A stretch of DNA of 44,698 nucleotides, taken from the NCBI RefSeq assembly GCF_900182725.1, contig NZ_FXTO01000027.1, forward strand, positions 1 through 44,698, read 5' to 3'. This document shows, in pieces, positions 8,252 to 17,019 of this stretch. The DNA is from Thalassovita litoralis. Its GTDB lineage: Bacteria; Pseudomonadota; Alphaproteobacteria; Rhodobacterales; Rhodobacteraceae. Position 1 is the stretch's first letter, and every line of letters starts with the position of its first letter. The notes under the pieces were generated by a model. The model was not told where the DNA came from. It saw nothing but the letters and a program-made list of their open reading frames with translations, and did no database searches. The position numbers were made by a program, and so were the translations under genes.

Positions 8252-9109
8252 TCAGGCGAAGCGCGCCGCGCCGTTGTTCAGAACAACCACGTCGCGTGCC
8301 GGAATAGATGCTCGAAACCGGGCCTCGCCGTCCTCTTCCCAGATTTCGAACCGCACGGTTTCGCCGGGATAGACCGGCGCCGAGAACCGAACATCCAGAC
8401 CGACAAGCCGGGCAGAATCATAGTCCAGCAACGTCTTGAGAATCGCCCGGGCCGCCAGCCCATAGGTCGCCAGACCATGCAGGATCGGGCGGTCGAACCC
8501 GACAGAACGGGCAACATCCGGGTCAGCATGAAGCGGATTGAAATCACCGCTGAGACGATAAATAAGGGCTTGGCGCGGCAGGGTATTGATATCACATACA
8601 TGATCAGGCGCCCGATCAGGCAGCACTGCGGGTGCCGGACCCGCCTGGTTTTCACCGCCGAACCCCCCATCACCGCGACAGAAAGCCGACATCGCCACGC
8701 GCGCCAGTTTTTCGCCGCTGTCCGCGTCGATAATATCGCGGCTTTGGTAAATGACGGCTCCCTTGCCCTCGCCCTTGTCGGCGATAAAGTCGATCTTGCT
8801 GCGGCCGACAATTCGGCCATGTGTCGGCAGCGGCTTGTAGATGTCGAGCCACTGTTCTCCGTGCAGCACTTTCTGCCAGTTCACGCCGGTTTTCGGATTG
8901 CGCAGCCAGAAGCCCGGATACCCCAGGGTAACGGCCATAGAGGGAACCGCCTTCAGACCGTCCTCATAGACAAAGGCCAGTTCTTTCTTGTCTGTCGGAT
9001 CTTCGCCGAACCCCAGCCCGAGTGCGTAAAGGATGGTATCCCGCTCGGTCAGAGTCTGCTTGATCTCTTCGAAATCCCAATTCGAAAGTGCTTCGAAATC
9101 CAGTGGCAT
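8252..9109 (-). CDS. Two-hot-dog MaoC-type enoyl-CoA hydratase 2
   Basis: 285 aa with a degenerate N-terminal hot-dog half and a C-terminal half carrying the hydratase 2 signature SGDFNPLHADPDVA (Asp189, His194) followed by ILHGLATYG. This is the architecture of (R)-specific hydratases acting on bulky or long enoyl-CoA, such as the hydratase domain of peroxisomal multifunctional enzyme 2. The start at 9109 has GGGAGGAAAGATC upstream. It lies between the thiolase/DUF35 pair and a CoA-transferase, which suggests it makes the beta-hydroxyacyl-CoA that the pair then cleaves. Confidence 0.92.
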   Translation of the reverse strand: MPLDFEALSNWDFEEIKQTLTERDTILYALGLGFGEDPTDKKELAFVYEDGLKAVPSMAVTLGYPGFWLRNPKTGVNWQKVLHGEQWLDIYKPLPTHGRIVGRSKIDFIADKGEGKGAVIYQSRDIIDADSGEKLARVAMSAFCRGDGGFGGENQAGPAPAVLPDRAPDHVCDINTLPRQALIYRLSGDFNPLHADPDVARSVGFDRPILHGLATYGLAARAILKTLLDYDSARLVGLDVRFSAPVYPGETVRFEIWEEDGEARFRASIPARDVVVLNNGAARFA

Positions 9110-9132
9110 GATCTTTCCTCCCTTGATCGCCG

Positions 9133-10284
9133 TCAGAGCGTGTTTCGTGACCCCAGTATTGCCGTGACCTGGCTGGACAGCACACCGCCATTGCCATGCG
9201 CCAGCGCCAGATCAATATCCTTCAACTGAATGCCCGGCGCGTCGCCACGGATCTGACGGGCAGCCTCGATCACTGTGAAGATGCCGTACATCCCGGGGTG
9301 CACGCAGGACAGGCCGCCGCCATTCGTGTTCACCGGCAACACGCCGCCAGGCGCGATGCGTCCGCCCTCGACAAAGGCCCCTCCCTCGCCCTTCGCGCAG
9401 AACCCAAGATCTTCGAGAAACAAAATCGTGTTGATGGTGAAGGCATCATAGAGCTCGACCGCCTGGATATCCGCAGGGGTCACTCCGGCCGCCGCAAAGG
9501 CGCGCGCGCCCGAGTCGCGGGCCGCGGTCACGGTGAAATCCTTCATCTGGGAAATCTGCCGGTGCGAGCTTGCCGCAGCACTGCCCAGCACATAGGCAGG
9601 TGCCTTCGGGAAATCCCGGGCGCGGTCCGCGCGGACCATTACGATCGCGCCGCCACCGTCGGTGACAAGACAACAGTCGCGCACGGTCAATGGATCGCCC
9701 ACCATGCGCGAACCCAACACGTCCTCGCGGGTCAGCGGGCCGCGCTCGAACGCTTCGGGGTTGCGCTGCGCCCAGGCCCGCGCGGCAACGGCCACGTCGG
9801 CCAGCTGTTCGCGGGTGGTACCATATTCATGCATGTGCCGCGCCGCCGCCATCGCATAGGCCGAGATCGGATAGCGCGGATTATACGGCGCCTCGTAGGC
9901 CGGCGGACGTGAAGCGGTCACCAGTCTGCCCGACGCGGTGCGCTGGTTGGAGCCATAAACAATCAGCGCGACATCACACAGACCGGCGTCCAGCGCCATG
10001 GTCGCGGACGTCAGGTAGTTTACGAAGGACGAACCGCCCGACATCGTGCCATCAATGAAACGGGGCTGGATGCCCAGATACTCCGCCGCCATAAGCGCCG
10101 GCATGCTGTCTTCCATCATGGTGCAAAACAGCCCGTCGACGTCGGACAGTTTCAGCCCGGCATCGCCAAGCGCCGCAAGCGCAGATTGCGCCATGACATC
10201 ATAGGCCGTCAGGCCATGGGCTTCTCCGAGACCGGCATGACCGGTTCCCACGATGGCGGATTTCCCCCGAAGTTCAGTGGTCAT
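9133..10284 (-). CDS. Thiolase-fold (SCP2/Ltp-type) protein, probable CoA-thioester aldolase
   Basis: A thiolase-superfamily protein of 383 aa. The position of the thiolase nucleophile reads GTMSGGSSF (residues 79-87), with no Cys, and the C-terminal Cys is replaced in AHGNGGVLSS. Tyrosines occur at ELYDAFT (Tyr279) and GMYGIF (Tyr333). In the steroid side-chain aldolase Ltp2, a thiolase homologue that pairs with a DUF35 domain, tyrosines replace the cysteines and the enzyme does retro-aldol cleavage. The gene directly follows a DUF35 gene (3-bp gap), so I infer retro-aldol cleavage of a beta-hydroxyacyl-CoA rather than thiolysis. Confidence 0.85.
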   Translation of the reverse strand: MTTELRGKSAIVGTGHAGLGEAHGLTAYDVMAQSALAALGDAGLKLSDVDGLFCTMMEDSMPALMAAEYLGIQPRFIDGTMSGGSSFVNYLTSATMALDAGLCDVALIVYGSNQRTASGRLVTASRPPAYEAPYNPRYPISAYAMAAARHMHEYGTTREQLADVAVAARAWAQRNPEAFERGPLTREDVLGSRMVGDPLTVRDCCLVTDGGGAIVMVRADRARDFPKAPAYVLGSAAASSHRQISQMKDFTVTAARDSGARAFAAAGVTPADIQAVELYDAFTINTILFLEDLGFCAKGEGGAFVEGGRIAPGGVLPVNTNGGGLSCVHPGMYGIFTVIEAARQIRGDAPGIQLKDIDLALAHGNGGVLSSQVTAILGSRNTL

Positions 10285-10287
10285 GGC

Positions 10288-10665
10288 CTATCCCTCCGAC
10301 GGTTTGAAAAGCACGGCCGGAACACCCTCGGCCTCGCCCACGAATGCGGTTACAGGCATGTCGATGACGACCTCACCCGGGGCAATGCCCTCGACCCGGC
10401 TCATCATCCGGACACCCTCGTCCAGCTCGACGACGCATACGTTGTAGTCGCCGCCCCGTTCGGGCTTTCGGCGCACGACTGTTGTGGTGTGGACCCGTCC
10501 CTTGCCGCCGGCCTGCTTCCACGAAATCGCGGTGCCATGACAATGTGGACACAGGACTCGCGGGAAAAAGTGATAGGCCCCGCAGTCGTCGCACTTGGGC
10601 AGCAGGATCTCTCCCTCTGCCAGCGCGCGTTGGAAAAGCTGGTCTGGTCCTTTGGCATCCTGCAT
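10288..10665 (-). CDS. DUF35 Zn-ribbon/OB-fold partner of the thiolase-fold protein
   Basis: 125 aa: a rubredoxin-like zinc ribbon with Cys25, Cys28, Cys39 and Cys42 (CDDC and CPHC), then an OB-fold. DUF35 proteins form complexes with thiolase-fold enzymes and are thought to help bind acyl-CoA; in ChsH2 the domain docks with the aldolase Ltp2. The start at 10665 has GAAGGAG just upstream. It is the first gene of the unit 10665-7105, in tight linkage to the thiolase-fold gene, and is divergent from the CoA-transferase pair at 10770. Confidence 0.92.
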   Translation of the reverse strand: MQDAKGPDQLFQRALAEGEILLPKCDDCGAYHFFPRVLCPHCHGTAISWKQAGGKGRVHTTTVVRRKPERGGDYNVCVVELDEGVRMMSRVEGIAPGEVVIDMPVTAFVGEAEGVPAVLFKPSEG

Positions 10666-10706
10666 TGGCGTTCTCCTTCAAGCGACCCAGTCTTTGTTTA
10701 AGCGTA

Positions 10707-10742
10707 TTGATAATCTTTCTAACAATTGTTAGATTTAGTCAA
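10707..10742. promoter_or_regulatory. Shared operator and divergent promoters for 10665-7105 and 10770-13112
   Basis: A perfect 16-bp palindrome, TCTAACAATTGTTAGA, occupies 10718-10733. For the plus-strand CoA-transferases, -35 TTGATA (10707-10712) and -10 TAGATT (10730-10735) are 17 bp apart. For the minus-strand DUF35 operon a -35 TTGACT (complement of 10737-10742) is seen, with a weaker -10. One operator would thus block both directions. It is the best-conserved copy of the five. Confidence 0.75.
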
Positions 10743-10769
10743 CCTTTCAGGATCAATTGAGAGAAACTC

Positions 10770-11915
10770 ATGTCAGGTTCAGACTTAGCCCCCCTTTCCG
10801 GCAAACTCGTCGTTGCGTTGGAACAGGCAGTCGCCGCGCCTTTTTGCTCCTCGCGGCTGGCCGACGCCGGCGCGCGCGTGATCAAGATCGAACGCAAGGG
10901 CGCAGGCGATTTCGCCCGCGCCTACGATACCGCCGCCAACGGTGAAAGCGCCTATTTCACATGGCTGAACCGAGGCAAAGAATCGGTCGCCTTGGACATT
11001 AAAGCCGACGAAGACCGTGAAATCCTGCTCAGGATGCTGGAAAACGCAGATGTGTTTATTCAGAACCTGCTGCCGGGCGCGCTGGCCAAGCTGGGGCTCG
11101 ATTCCGCGAGTCTGCGAGAGAGCTTCCCGCGTCTAGTGACCTGCGACATCACCGGATATGGCGAAGACGGCCCGATGCGCAACGCCAAGGCCTATGACCT
11201 TCTGGTGCAATGCGAGAGCGGTCTGGCATCAGTGACCGGTACACCCGACGGACCAGGACGGGTGGGCGTGTCGGTCTGCGATATCGCCACCGGTATGACA
11301 GCCCATGCTGGAATCTGCGAAGCACTTGTCGGGCGTGATCGCACCGGCAAGGGCAGCGGCGTTTCCGTGGCAATGTTTGATGTGATGGCCGACTGGATGT
11401 CGGTTCCACTGCTGTATCACGATTACCTTGGCAAGCCGACACCTCGTGTCGGACTGAACCACACGGTCATTTGCCCGTACGGGGCCTATGAATGCAAGGA
11501 CGGTCAGCTTGTCGTCATTACCGTGCAACACAACGGCGAATGGCAACGGTTCTGTGAACACATACTGGGCGATGCGGCTTTGGCAACCGACCCCCGGTTC
11601 CATGACAACACGTCGCGAATTGAAAACAAACCCGCGCTCGAAGTTCTCATCAAGGCCGTGTTCGCCTCGCATGACCGCGCCGAGATGCTGAAGCGGCTTG
11701 ACGCTGCGGGCATTGCCTCGGGCGCGGTGAACGACGTGGCGACCCTGTCCGGTCACCCCCAGCTCGACCGGTCCGTAATTCGCACGCCTTCCGGTGAAAT
11801 CAACGTCCCGACCCCCCCGATCCGGCGCAGCCTCGGCGAAACGGCACTGGGCCCCTGCCCGGCCTTCGATGCGCAAGGCAAGGCCCTTCGCGCCGAGTTC
11901 GGCCGTCGTTCATAA
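10770..11915 (+). CDS. CaiB/BaiF (class III) CoA-transferase
   Basis: 381 aa, family III CoA-transferase: LEQAVAAPFCSSRLADAGARV at the N-terminus, VFIQNLLPGALAKLGLD, GYGEDGP, and the likely catalytic Asp in SVCDIATGMTA. First gene of the two-gene plus-strand unit; GAGAGAAA precedes the ATG. The 18-bp gap to the next CoA-transferase suggests co-translation. The two consecutive transferases are not close copies of each other and may act on different thioesters or form a hetero-dimer, as some succinyl-CoA-dependent family III enzymes do. Confidence 0.92.
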   Translation: MSGSDLAPLSGKLVVALEQAVAAPFCSSRLADAGARVIKIERKGAGDFARAYDTAANGESAYFTWLNRGKESVALDIKADEDREILLRMLENADVFIQNLLPGALAKLGLDSASLRESFPRLVTCDITGYGEDGPMRNAKAYDLLVQCESGLASVTGTPDGPGRVGVSVCDIATGMTAHAGICEALVGRDRTGKGSGVSVAMFDVMADWMSVPLLYHDYLGKPTPRVGLNHTVICPYGAYECKDGQLVVITVQHNGEWQRFCEHILGDAALATDPRFHDNTSRIENKPALEVLIKAVFASHDRAEMLKRLDAAGIASGAVNDVATLSGHPQLDRSVIRTPSGEINVPTPPIRRSLGETALGPCPAFDAQGKALRAEFGRRS

Positions 11916-11933
11916 AAAACGGTAGGCAACTAA

Positions 11934-13112
11934 GTGGACAATCAAATGACCGATGAGAACAATCCGGCGATCCTTCAAGACGTGAAGATCGTCGATCTGA
12001 CTTCTGTAGTTTTCGGACCTTTGGCGACGCAGATGCTGGGCGATCTGGGGGCCGATGTGATCAAGGTGGAAGGCCCCGAGGGCGATCTTCTTCGCCAGGT
12101 CCAGCCATCGCGCAACAAGCTGATGGGTGCCGCTTTTCTGGGGGCCAACCGTAACAAGCGCAGTGTCGTACTCGACCTCAAAACACAAACCGGTCTCGAT
12201 CAGTTGCGCAAACTGCTCATCGATGCCGATGTGATGATTTCGAGCATCCGGCCTGCGGCGCTTGCCAGATTGTCTTTGGAACCCGAAACCCTGCGCCAGG
12301 AAAACCCGAACCTGATCACGGTATCCGCCACCGGTTTCGGACAGGACGGGCCCTATGCCGCCAAGCCAGCATTCGACGATTCCGTCCAGTCGGTGTCGGG
12401 ATTGGCCAGCCTGGCAACCTTGCGCGACCCCGAGGCACCGCCCGCTTATGCCCCGACAATTCTGGCCGACAAGCTTGGCGGGGTCACCGCCGCCTATGCC
12501 GTGATGGGCGCCCTGTTCCACCGCGAGCGTACGGGACAGGCCCAGCATGTCGAAGTTCCGATGTTTGAGACGCTGGCCGCCTTCCTGCTGGCCGAACATA
12601 TGGATGGCGCCACCTTCGAGGAGGCTCCGCAGGATTTCGGCTATGCCCGCATGCTGGTTCCGCACCGGCGTCCGGTTCAGACCGCAGATGGCTACATCAC
12701 AATTCTGCCTTACACCAACGTACAATGGGCGCGGTTTTTCAAGACGGTTGGGCGCAATGACATGATCGACCATGTCTGGGTCACGGACATGGACGCCCGT
12801 AGCCGCAACATCGGCGCAGTATACGATATGGTGGCGCACATTGCGCTGACCCGGACCACAGATGAGTGGCTTGACCTCATGGAGCAGGCCGACATACCCG
12901 CCATGCCAGTGCGCAACCTGTCAGATTTACCGAACGATCCCCATCTTGCCGCAACCGGGTTCTTTCAACGGATTGATCACCCGACCGAAGGTGCGATCTG
13001 GACGACACGCCCGCCGGTTCGCTTTTCGGCGACCCCTGCGCGACATGATCATCGCCCGGCCCCGCGACTTGGGGAACACAGCGACGAAATTCTGGGGCCG
13101 GGCAGGGAGTAG
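11934..13112 (+). CDS. CaiB/BaiF (class III) CoA-transferase
   Basis: 392 aa, family III CoA-transferase with VDLTSVVFGPLATQMLGDLG, the SSIRPAALARLSLE segment, GFGQDGP and the candidate catalytic Asp in ILADKLGGVTAA. The start may be GTG at 11934 or ATG at 11946; neither has a strong ribosome site (a GGTAGG lies before the GTG). It ends 22 bp from the convergent dehydrogenase gene, with no obvious terminator between them, so transcripts may overlap there. Confidence 0.9.
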   Translation: MDNQMTDENNPAILQDVKIVDLTSVVFGPLATQMLGDLGADVIKVEGPEGDLLRQVQPSRNKLMGAAFLGANRNKRSVVLDLKTQTGLDQLRKLLIDADVMISSIRPAALARLSLEPETLRQENPNLITVSATGFGQDGPYAAKPAFDDSVQSVSGLASLATLRDPEAPPAYAPTILADKLGGVTAAYAVMGALFHRERTGQAQHVEVPMFETLAAFLLAEHMDGATFEEAPQDFGYARMLVPHRRPVQTADGYITILPYTNVQWARFFKTVGRNDMIDHVWVTDMDARSRNIGAVYDMVAHIALTRTTDEWLDLMEQADIPAMPVRNLSDLPNDPHLAATGFFQRIDHPTEGAIWTTRPPVRFSATPARHDHRPAPRLGEHSDEILGPGRE

Positions 13113-13133
13113 CCCCACCCGGCACCGGACGGA

Positions 13134-14291
13134 TCAAACATCCATCGAGCGTGCGATCAGTTCCTTCATGATCTCGTTGGTGCCGCCATAGATCATCTGG
13201 ACCCTGCTGTCGGCATAAAGTCGCGCGATGGGGTATTCCATCATGAAACCGTAACCGCCGTGCAGTTGCAGGCATTCATGCATGACCTCGTTCTGCGTCT
13301 GGCTGCCCCACCATTTCGCCATCGAAGCCGTGGCCGCATCAAGTTCGCCCGCTTCAAGACGCGCGAGCCCGTCATTTACGAAGGAGCGTAGCAATTCGGC
13401 CTTGGTTTTGCATTCCGCCAGTTTGAAGCGTGTATTCTGGAAGTCCATGATCCGGCTTCCAAATGCCTTGCGGTCCTGAACATATTTCACCGTTTCATCG
13501 ATCGCAAAATCAATAAAACCGAGCGCGGTAATGCCGATCATCAGCCGCTCCCAAGGCAGCTGCTTCATCAGCTGGTAGAACCCCTGCCCCTCTTCCGGAC
13601 CAAGCAGGTTCGCCGTGGGCACGCGCACATCCTCGAAGAACAGCTCAGCAGTATCCGAACCTTTCATACCCAGTTTCTTCAGGTTCCGTCCCCGGCGAAA
13701 GCCCTCGGCGCCCTCGGTTTCCAGAACGATCAACGAAACGCCCTTGGCGCCGGCGTTGCGATCGGTCTTTGCCACGATAACAACGAGATCCGCCGTGTGC
13801 CCGTTTGTGATAAAGATCTTCGAACCGTTGATCTTGTAGTGGTTGCCATCCTTTTCCGCATAGGTTTGTACGTTCTGGAGGTCAGAGCCCGTTCCAGGCT
13901 CGGTCATGGCAATCGCCGCAACGCTGTCGCCGCTGACCAGTTTCGGCAACCACTTTTTCTTCTGTTCCTCACTGCCATATGCGTTGAGATAATGGATTAC
14001 GATGGACTGAATCCCATAGCCCCAACCCGTATCACCGGTGCGCCCCTGCTCGTAGACGGTAATCGCGTCGAACCCGATGCCGCCACCGAACCCACCATAT
14101 TCTTCGGCAATCGAGCCACCCATGACACCCTGCTGACCGACTGTTTTCCAGAAGTCGCGGTCAACAATTCCCTGCTCCGCCCATTTTTCAATCTTCGGAG
14201 CCATCTCTGCATCGAAAAGCCTGCGTGTACTATCGGCGAACATCTTGTGTTCATCCACTGCCCAACTCGGGGAGTTCTTGATCAGAGACAT
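13134..14291 (-). CDS. Acyl-CoA dehydrogenase
   Basis: A canonical 385-aa acyl-CoA dehydrogenase: EEYGGFGGGIGFD, the AIAMTEPGTGSDL flavin segment, INGSKIFITNG, and at the C-terminus LQLHGGYGFMMEYPIARLYADS and YGGTNEIMKE. All hallmarks are intact and there is no adjacent partner subunit, so a homotetramer is likely. It forms a single-gene unit with its own copy of the cluster operator 38 bp upstream of the ATG. Electrons would go to the ETF encoded next door (14499-16183). Confidence 0.93.
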   Translation of the reverse strand: MSLIKNSPSWAVDEHKMFADSTRRLFDAEMAPKIEKWAEQGIVDRDFWKTVGQQGVMGGSIAEEYGGFGGGIGFDAITVYEQGRTGDTGWGYGIQSIVIHYLNAYGSEEQKKKWLPKLVSGDSVAAIAMTEPGTGSDLQNVQTYAEKDGNHYKINGSKIFITNGHTADLVVIVAKTDRNAGAKGVSLIVLETEGAEGFRRGRNLKKLGMKGSDTAELFFEDVRVPTANLLGPEEGQGFYQLMKQLPWERLMIGITALGFIDFAIDETVKYVQDRKAFGSRIMDFQNTRFKLAECKTKAELLRSFVNDGLARLEAGELDAATASMAKWWGSQTQNEVMHECLQLHGGYGFMMEYPIARLYADSRVQMIYGGTNEIMKELIARSMDV

Positions 14292-14326
14292 GTTTTATTC
14301 CTATCGGTTCATGCTTGCATTGAAGA

Positions 14327-14355
14327 AATCTAACAAGTGTTTTATTTCCTGGCAA
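14327..14355 (-). promoter_or_regulatory. Operator-promoter for the acyl-CoA dehydrogenase at 13134-14291
   Basis: On the minus strand, -35 TTGCCA (14350-14355) and -10 TAGATT (14327-14332) are exactly 17 bp apart. The operator at 14329-14344 reads TCTAACAAGTGTTTTA; its right arm has two mismatches to the consensus, so binding may be weaker here. Confidence 0.65.
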
Positions 14356-14446
14356 TGAACCCGAGGCGTTCTGACGGGGCGTCACAAGGCTTCGGACCGT
14401 GCGCATCCGGATTTATCTAATCACGCGCCGCCCATTCGGCTCGTAC

Positions 14447-14479
14447 AAAAAAGGCCCGCCAAAACAGGCGGGCCTTTTT
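14447..14479 (-). terminator. Intrinsic terminator downstream of etfA
   Basis: The stem GGCCCGCC / GGCGGGCC, extended by A/T pairs, encloses a 6-base loop and is flanked by A and T tracts on both sides, so it can work in both directions. It lies 20 bp after the etfA stop and would end the long 26891-14499 operon. Confidence 0.9.
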
Positions 14480-14498
14480 GTAATTTTTTCGCAATGAC

Positions 14499-15425
14499 TT
14501 ACAGCCTGTCGGTCAGTTCGGGCACGGCGTCGAACAGGTCGGCAACCAGACCGTAATCGGCAACCTGGAAGATCGGGGCTTCTTCGTCCTTGTTGATCGC
14601 AACGATGATCTTGCTGTCCTTCATGCCGGCCAGGTGTTGGATCGCACCCGAGATGCCAACAGCGATATACAGGTCAGGCGCGACCACCTTGCCGGTCTGG
14701 CCAACCTGCCAGTCGTTCGGTGCAAAGCCCGAGTCGACGGCGGCGCGGGATGCGCCAACGGCGGCGCCCAGCTTGTCGGCCAGTTTCTCGATCAGGGCAA
14801 AGTTCTCTTCGGAGCCGACGCCGCGCCCACCGGACACGACCACACCGGCCGAGGTCAGTTCGGGACGATCCGATGCGGCGACCTTGTCTTCGACCCATTC
14901 CGACAGGCCGGGGTTGTCCCCGGCACCGATGCTTTCGACCGAGGCAGACCCGCCTTCGCCAGCGGCATCAAAGGTCGAGGTGCGGAAGGTGATGACCTTT
15001 TTCGCATCCGACGATTTGACGGTTTGAATCGCGTTCCCGGCATAGATCGGGCGCTCGAACGTTTTGCCATCGACAACGCCGGACACGTCCGACAGGACCA
15101 TCACGTCCAGCAGCGCGGCAACGCGCGGCATGACGTTCTTGGCGTCCGTGGTGGCCGGGGCGACGATATGTTCATAATCACCGGCCAGCGATGCGATCAG
15201 CGCGGCGGTCGGTTCGGCCAGGCGGTGACCCAGCGATGCGTCTTCGGCGACCAGAACCTTGGTCACACCGTCGATCTTGGCGGCGGCGTCGCCTGCGGCA
15301 GCAGCAGAGGCGCCCGCGCACAGAACGGTCACATCGCCTAGGGCCTTGGCCGCGGTCACGGCCTTGGCGGTTGCGTCGATTGCCAGTTCACCATCGGTCA
15401 CTTCTGCGAGAAGAAGAACAGCCAT
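14499..15425 (-). CDS. etfA: Electron transfer flavoprotein alpha subunit
   Basis: 308 aa with the EtfA layout: N-terminal domain I ([13 protein letters not shown]), then the C-terminal FAD domain with [53 protein letters not shown] and [12 protein letters not shown]. With EtfB it carries electrons from the acyl-CoA dehydrogenases to ETF-ubiquinone oxidoreductase in the membrane; that oxidoreductase is not in the window. The ATG shares one base with the etfB stop (TAATG). Last gene of the long operon, just before a strong terminator. Confidence 0.96.
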   Translation of the reverse strand: MAVLLLAEVTDGELAIDATAKAVTAAKALGDVTVLCAGASAAAAGDAAAKIDGVTKVLVAEDASLGHRLAEPTAALIASLAGDYEHIVAPATTDAKNVMPRVAALLDVMVLSDVSGVVDGKTFERPIYAGNAIQTVKSSDAKKVITFRTSTFDAAGEGGSASVESIGAGDNPGLSEWVEDKVAASDRPELTSAGVVVSGGRGVGSEENFALIEKLADKLGAAVGASRAAVDSGFAPNDWQVGQTGKVVAPDLYIAVGISGAIQHLAGMKDSKIIVAINKDEEAPIFQVADYGLVADLFDAVPELTDRL

Positions 15426-16183
15426 TATACAGCCCCCGCTTCTTTGAGTTTTGCGACCAGCTCGTCCACCGAGCCGACCATGATACCGGCCGCGCGTGCC
15501 ACGGGCTCGGAGGTTTTGACGATTTCCAGACGCGGCGTGACATCAACGCCGTAATCATCGGCGGTCTTCTCATCCAGCGGCTTTTTCTTGGCCTTCATAA
15601 TGTTGGGCAGCGACGCATAGCGCGGCTCGTTCAGGCGCAGGTCCACGGTGACGATCGCGGGCATCTTGACCTTGATGGTCTGCAGGCCGCCGTCAACTTC
15701 GCGGGTCACGACGGCGCTGTCACCGTCGATGTCCAGTTCCGAGGCAAAGGTACCCTGCGACCAGCCCAGCAGGGCTGACAGCATCTGGCCGGTGGCATTC
15801 ATGTCGTTGTCGATCGCCTGCTTGCCGCAGAGAATCAGACCAGGCTGTTCCTCTTCCACGACCTTGGCAAGGATTTTGGCCACTGCCAGCGGCTCGATAT
15901 CATGGTGCACGTCATCCGCTGCAACGACCAGGATGGCGCGGTCGGCACCCATGGCCAGTGCGGTGCGCAGGGTTTCCTGCGCCTGTTTGACGCCGATGGA
16001 TACCGCGACCACCTCTTCGGCCTTGCCGGCCTCTTTCAGGCGTATCGCCTCTTCGACGGCGATTTCGTCGAAAGGGTTCATCGACATCTTAACGTTGGCC
16101 AGATCGACACCGCTTCCGTCCGCTTTGACACGAACCTTCACGTTGTAGTCGATCACGCGTTTCACAGGCACGAGTACCTTCAT
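15425..16183 (-). CDS. etfB: Electron transfer flavoprotein beta subunit
   Basis: 252 aa, full-length Etf[19 protein letters not shown] at the N-terminus, [20 protein letters not shown] with the following [24 protein letters not shown], and an intact C-terminus. EtfB binds AMP and docks with dehydrogenases. It directly precedes and overlaps etfA. Having etfBA at the end of an operon that also carries the ABC importer and ligase ties electron disposal to use of the imported substrate; whether the host has another etfBA elsewhere is unknown. Confidence 0.96.
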   Translation of the reverse strand: MKVLVPVKRVIDYNVKVRVKADGSGVDLANVKMSMNPFDEIAVEEAIRLKEAGKAEEVVAVSIGVKQAQETLRTALAMGADRAILVVAADDVHHDIEPLAVAKILAKVVEEEQPGLILCGKQAIDNDMNATGQMLSALLGWSQGTFASELDIDGDSAVVTREVDGGLQTIKVKMPAIVTVDLRLNEPRYASLPNIMKAKKKPLDEKTADDYGVDVTPRLEIVKTSEPVARAAGIMVGSVDELVAKLKEAGAV

Positions 16184-16225
16184 TGGCGTGGTCTCCTTGA
16201 GTTTTGCGATAAGGTTTCAACCGAG

Positions 16226-17008
16226 CTAACGGTCTTTGAATTCTGGAGTTCTTTTTTCCGAAAACGCTTTCATGGCCTCGGGAAAGTCATGCGCGCACAG
16301 CAAAACGCTTTGGGCATCGCGCTCGATATCCAGCGCCTCGAGATAGCTGCACTCGGCTGCGGCGCGCATCACACGCTTGGCGGTCTGAACGCCAAACATC
16401 GGGTGCGTTGCAATCTCGCGGGCAATTTCCAGCGCCCGTACCTCGACCTGGTTGGCCGGCACGCATTCTTCGACAACGCGCAGGTCCCTGGCGGTGCGCC
16501 CGTCGATTTCACGGCCCGTGAGCACAAGCATCCGGGCAACGCCCGCACCGGCGCGCTGGTGAAGCAGCCAGCTTGATCCCGTGTCGGGACAACCGCCGAC
16601 GCGTGCAAATACTTCGCACAGCCGGGCATCTTCGGCGGCAACGACAATGTCCGCCGACAAGGCCAGGCTGAGGCCCGCGCCAAAAGCCACGCCGCATACC
16701 GCGGAAATCAGAGGTTTGCGAAACAGATAGGCCGCGCGTCCGCCATCGTGAACCAGGTCCACCATTTCCGACGTCGCCCGCGCGCCTTTGGCGATCTCGG
16801 ACTGAAACCCGACAAGATCGCCGCCGCTGCTGAAATGATTGCCACCGGTCATAACAACGACACGGATCGTAGCGTCCCGTTCGGCTTCGCGCAGAAGCGC
16901 CACCAGTTCTTCGACGAACCCGATGCTGTAAGGGTTGCGTTTTGTCGGCTGAAGAAAACGCAGGATTCCGACAGGGCCTTCCCTGTCCAGGCGAATAAGC
17001 TCAGTCAT
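16226..17008 (-). CDS. Enoyl-CoA hydratase/isomerase family protein, PaaG-like
   Basis: A crotonase-fold protein of 260 aa. Oxyanion-hole segments FSSGGDL (near 59) and CGVAFGAGLS (105-114) are clear. The positions of the two crotonase glutamates are Ser114 and Phe134, while Asp142 occurs in GCPDTGSSW, the arrangement of PaaG-type ring 1,2-epoxyphenylacetyl-CoA isomerases and related enoyl-CoA isomerases. I therefore favour isomerase over hydratase activity. It lies 11 bp after another crotonase gene and 42 bp before etfB. Confidence 0.9.
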   Translation of the reverse strand: MTELIRLDREGPVGILRFLQPTKRNPYSIGFVEELVALLREAERDATIRVVVMTGGNHFSSGGDLVGFQSEIAKGARATSEMVDLVHDGGRAAYLFRKPLISAVCGVAFGAGLSLALSADIVVAAEDARLCEVFARVGGCPDTGSSWLLHQRAGAGVARMLVLTGREIDGRTARDLRVVEECVPANQVEVRALEIAREIATHPMFGVQTAKRVMRAAAECSYLEALDIERDAQSVLLCAHDFPEAMKAFSEKRTPEFKDR

Positions 17009-17019
17009 TCAAGTCTCCA

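Noticed and set aside
11910-12839. Minus-strand open frame of 309 codons
   Set aside because: Lies antisense to an intact CaiB/BaiF CoA-transferase and has no recognisable domain.
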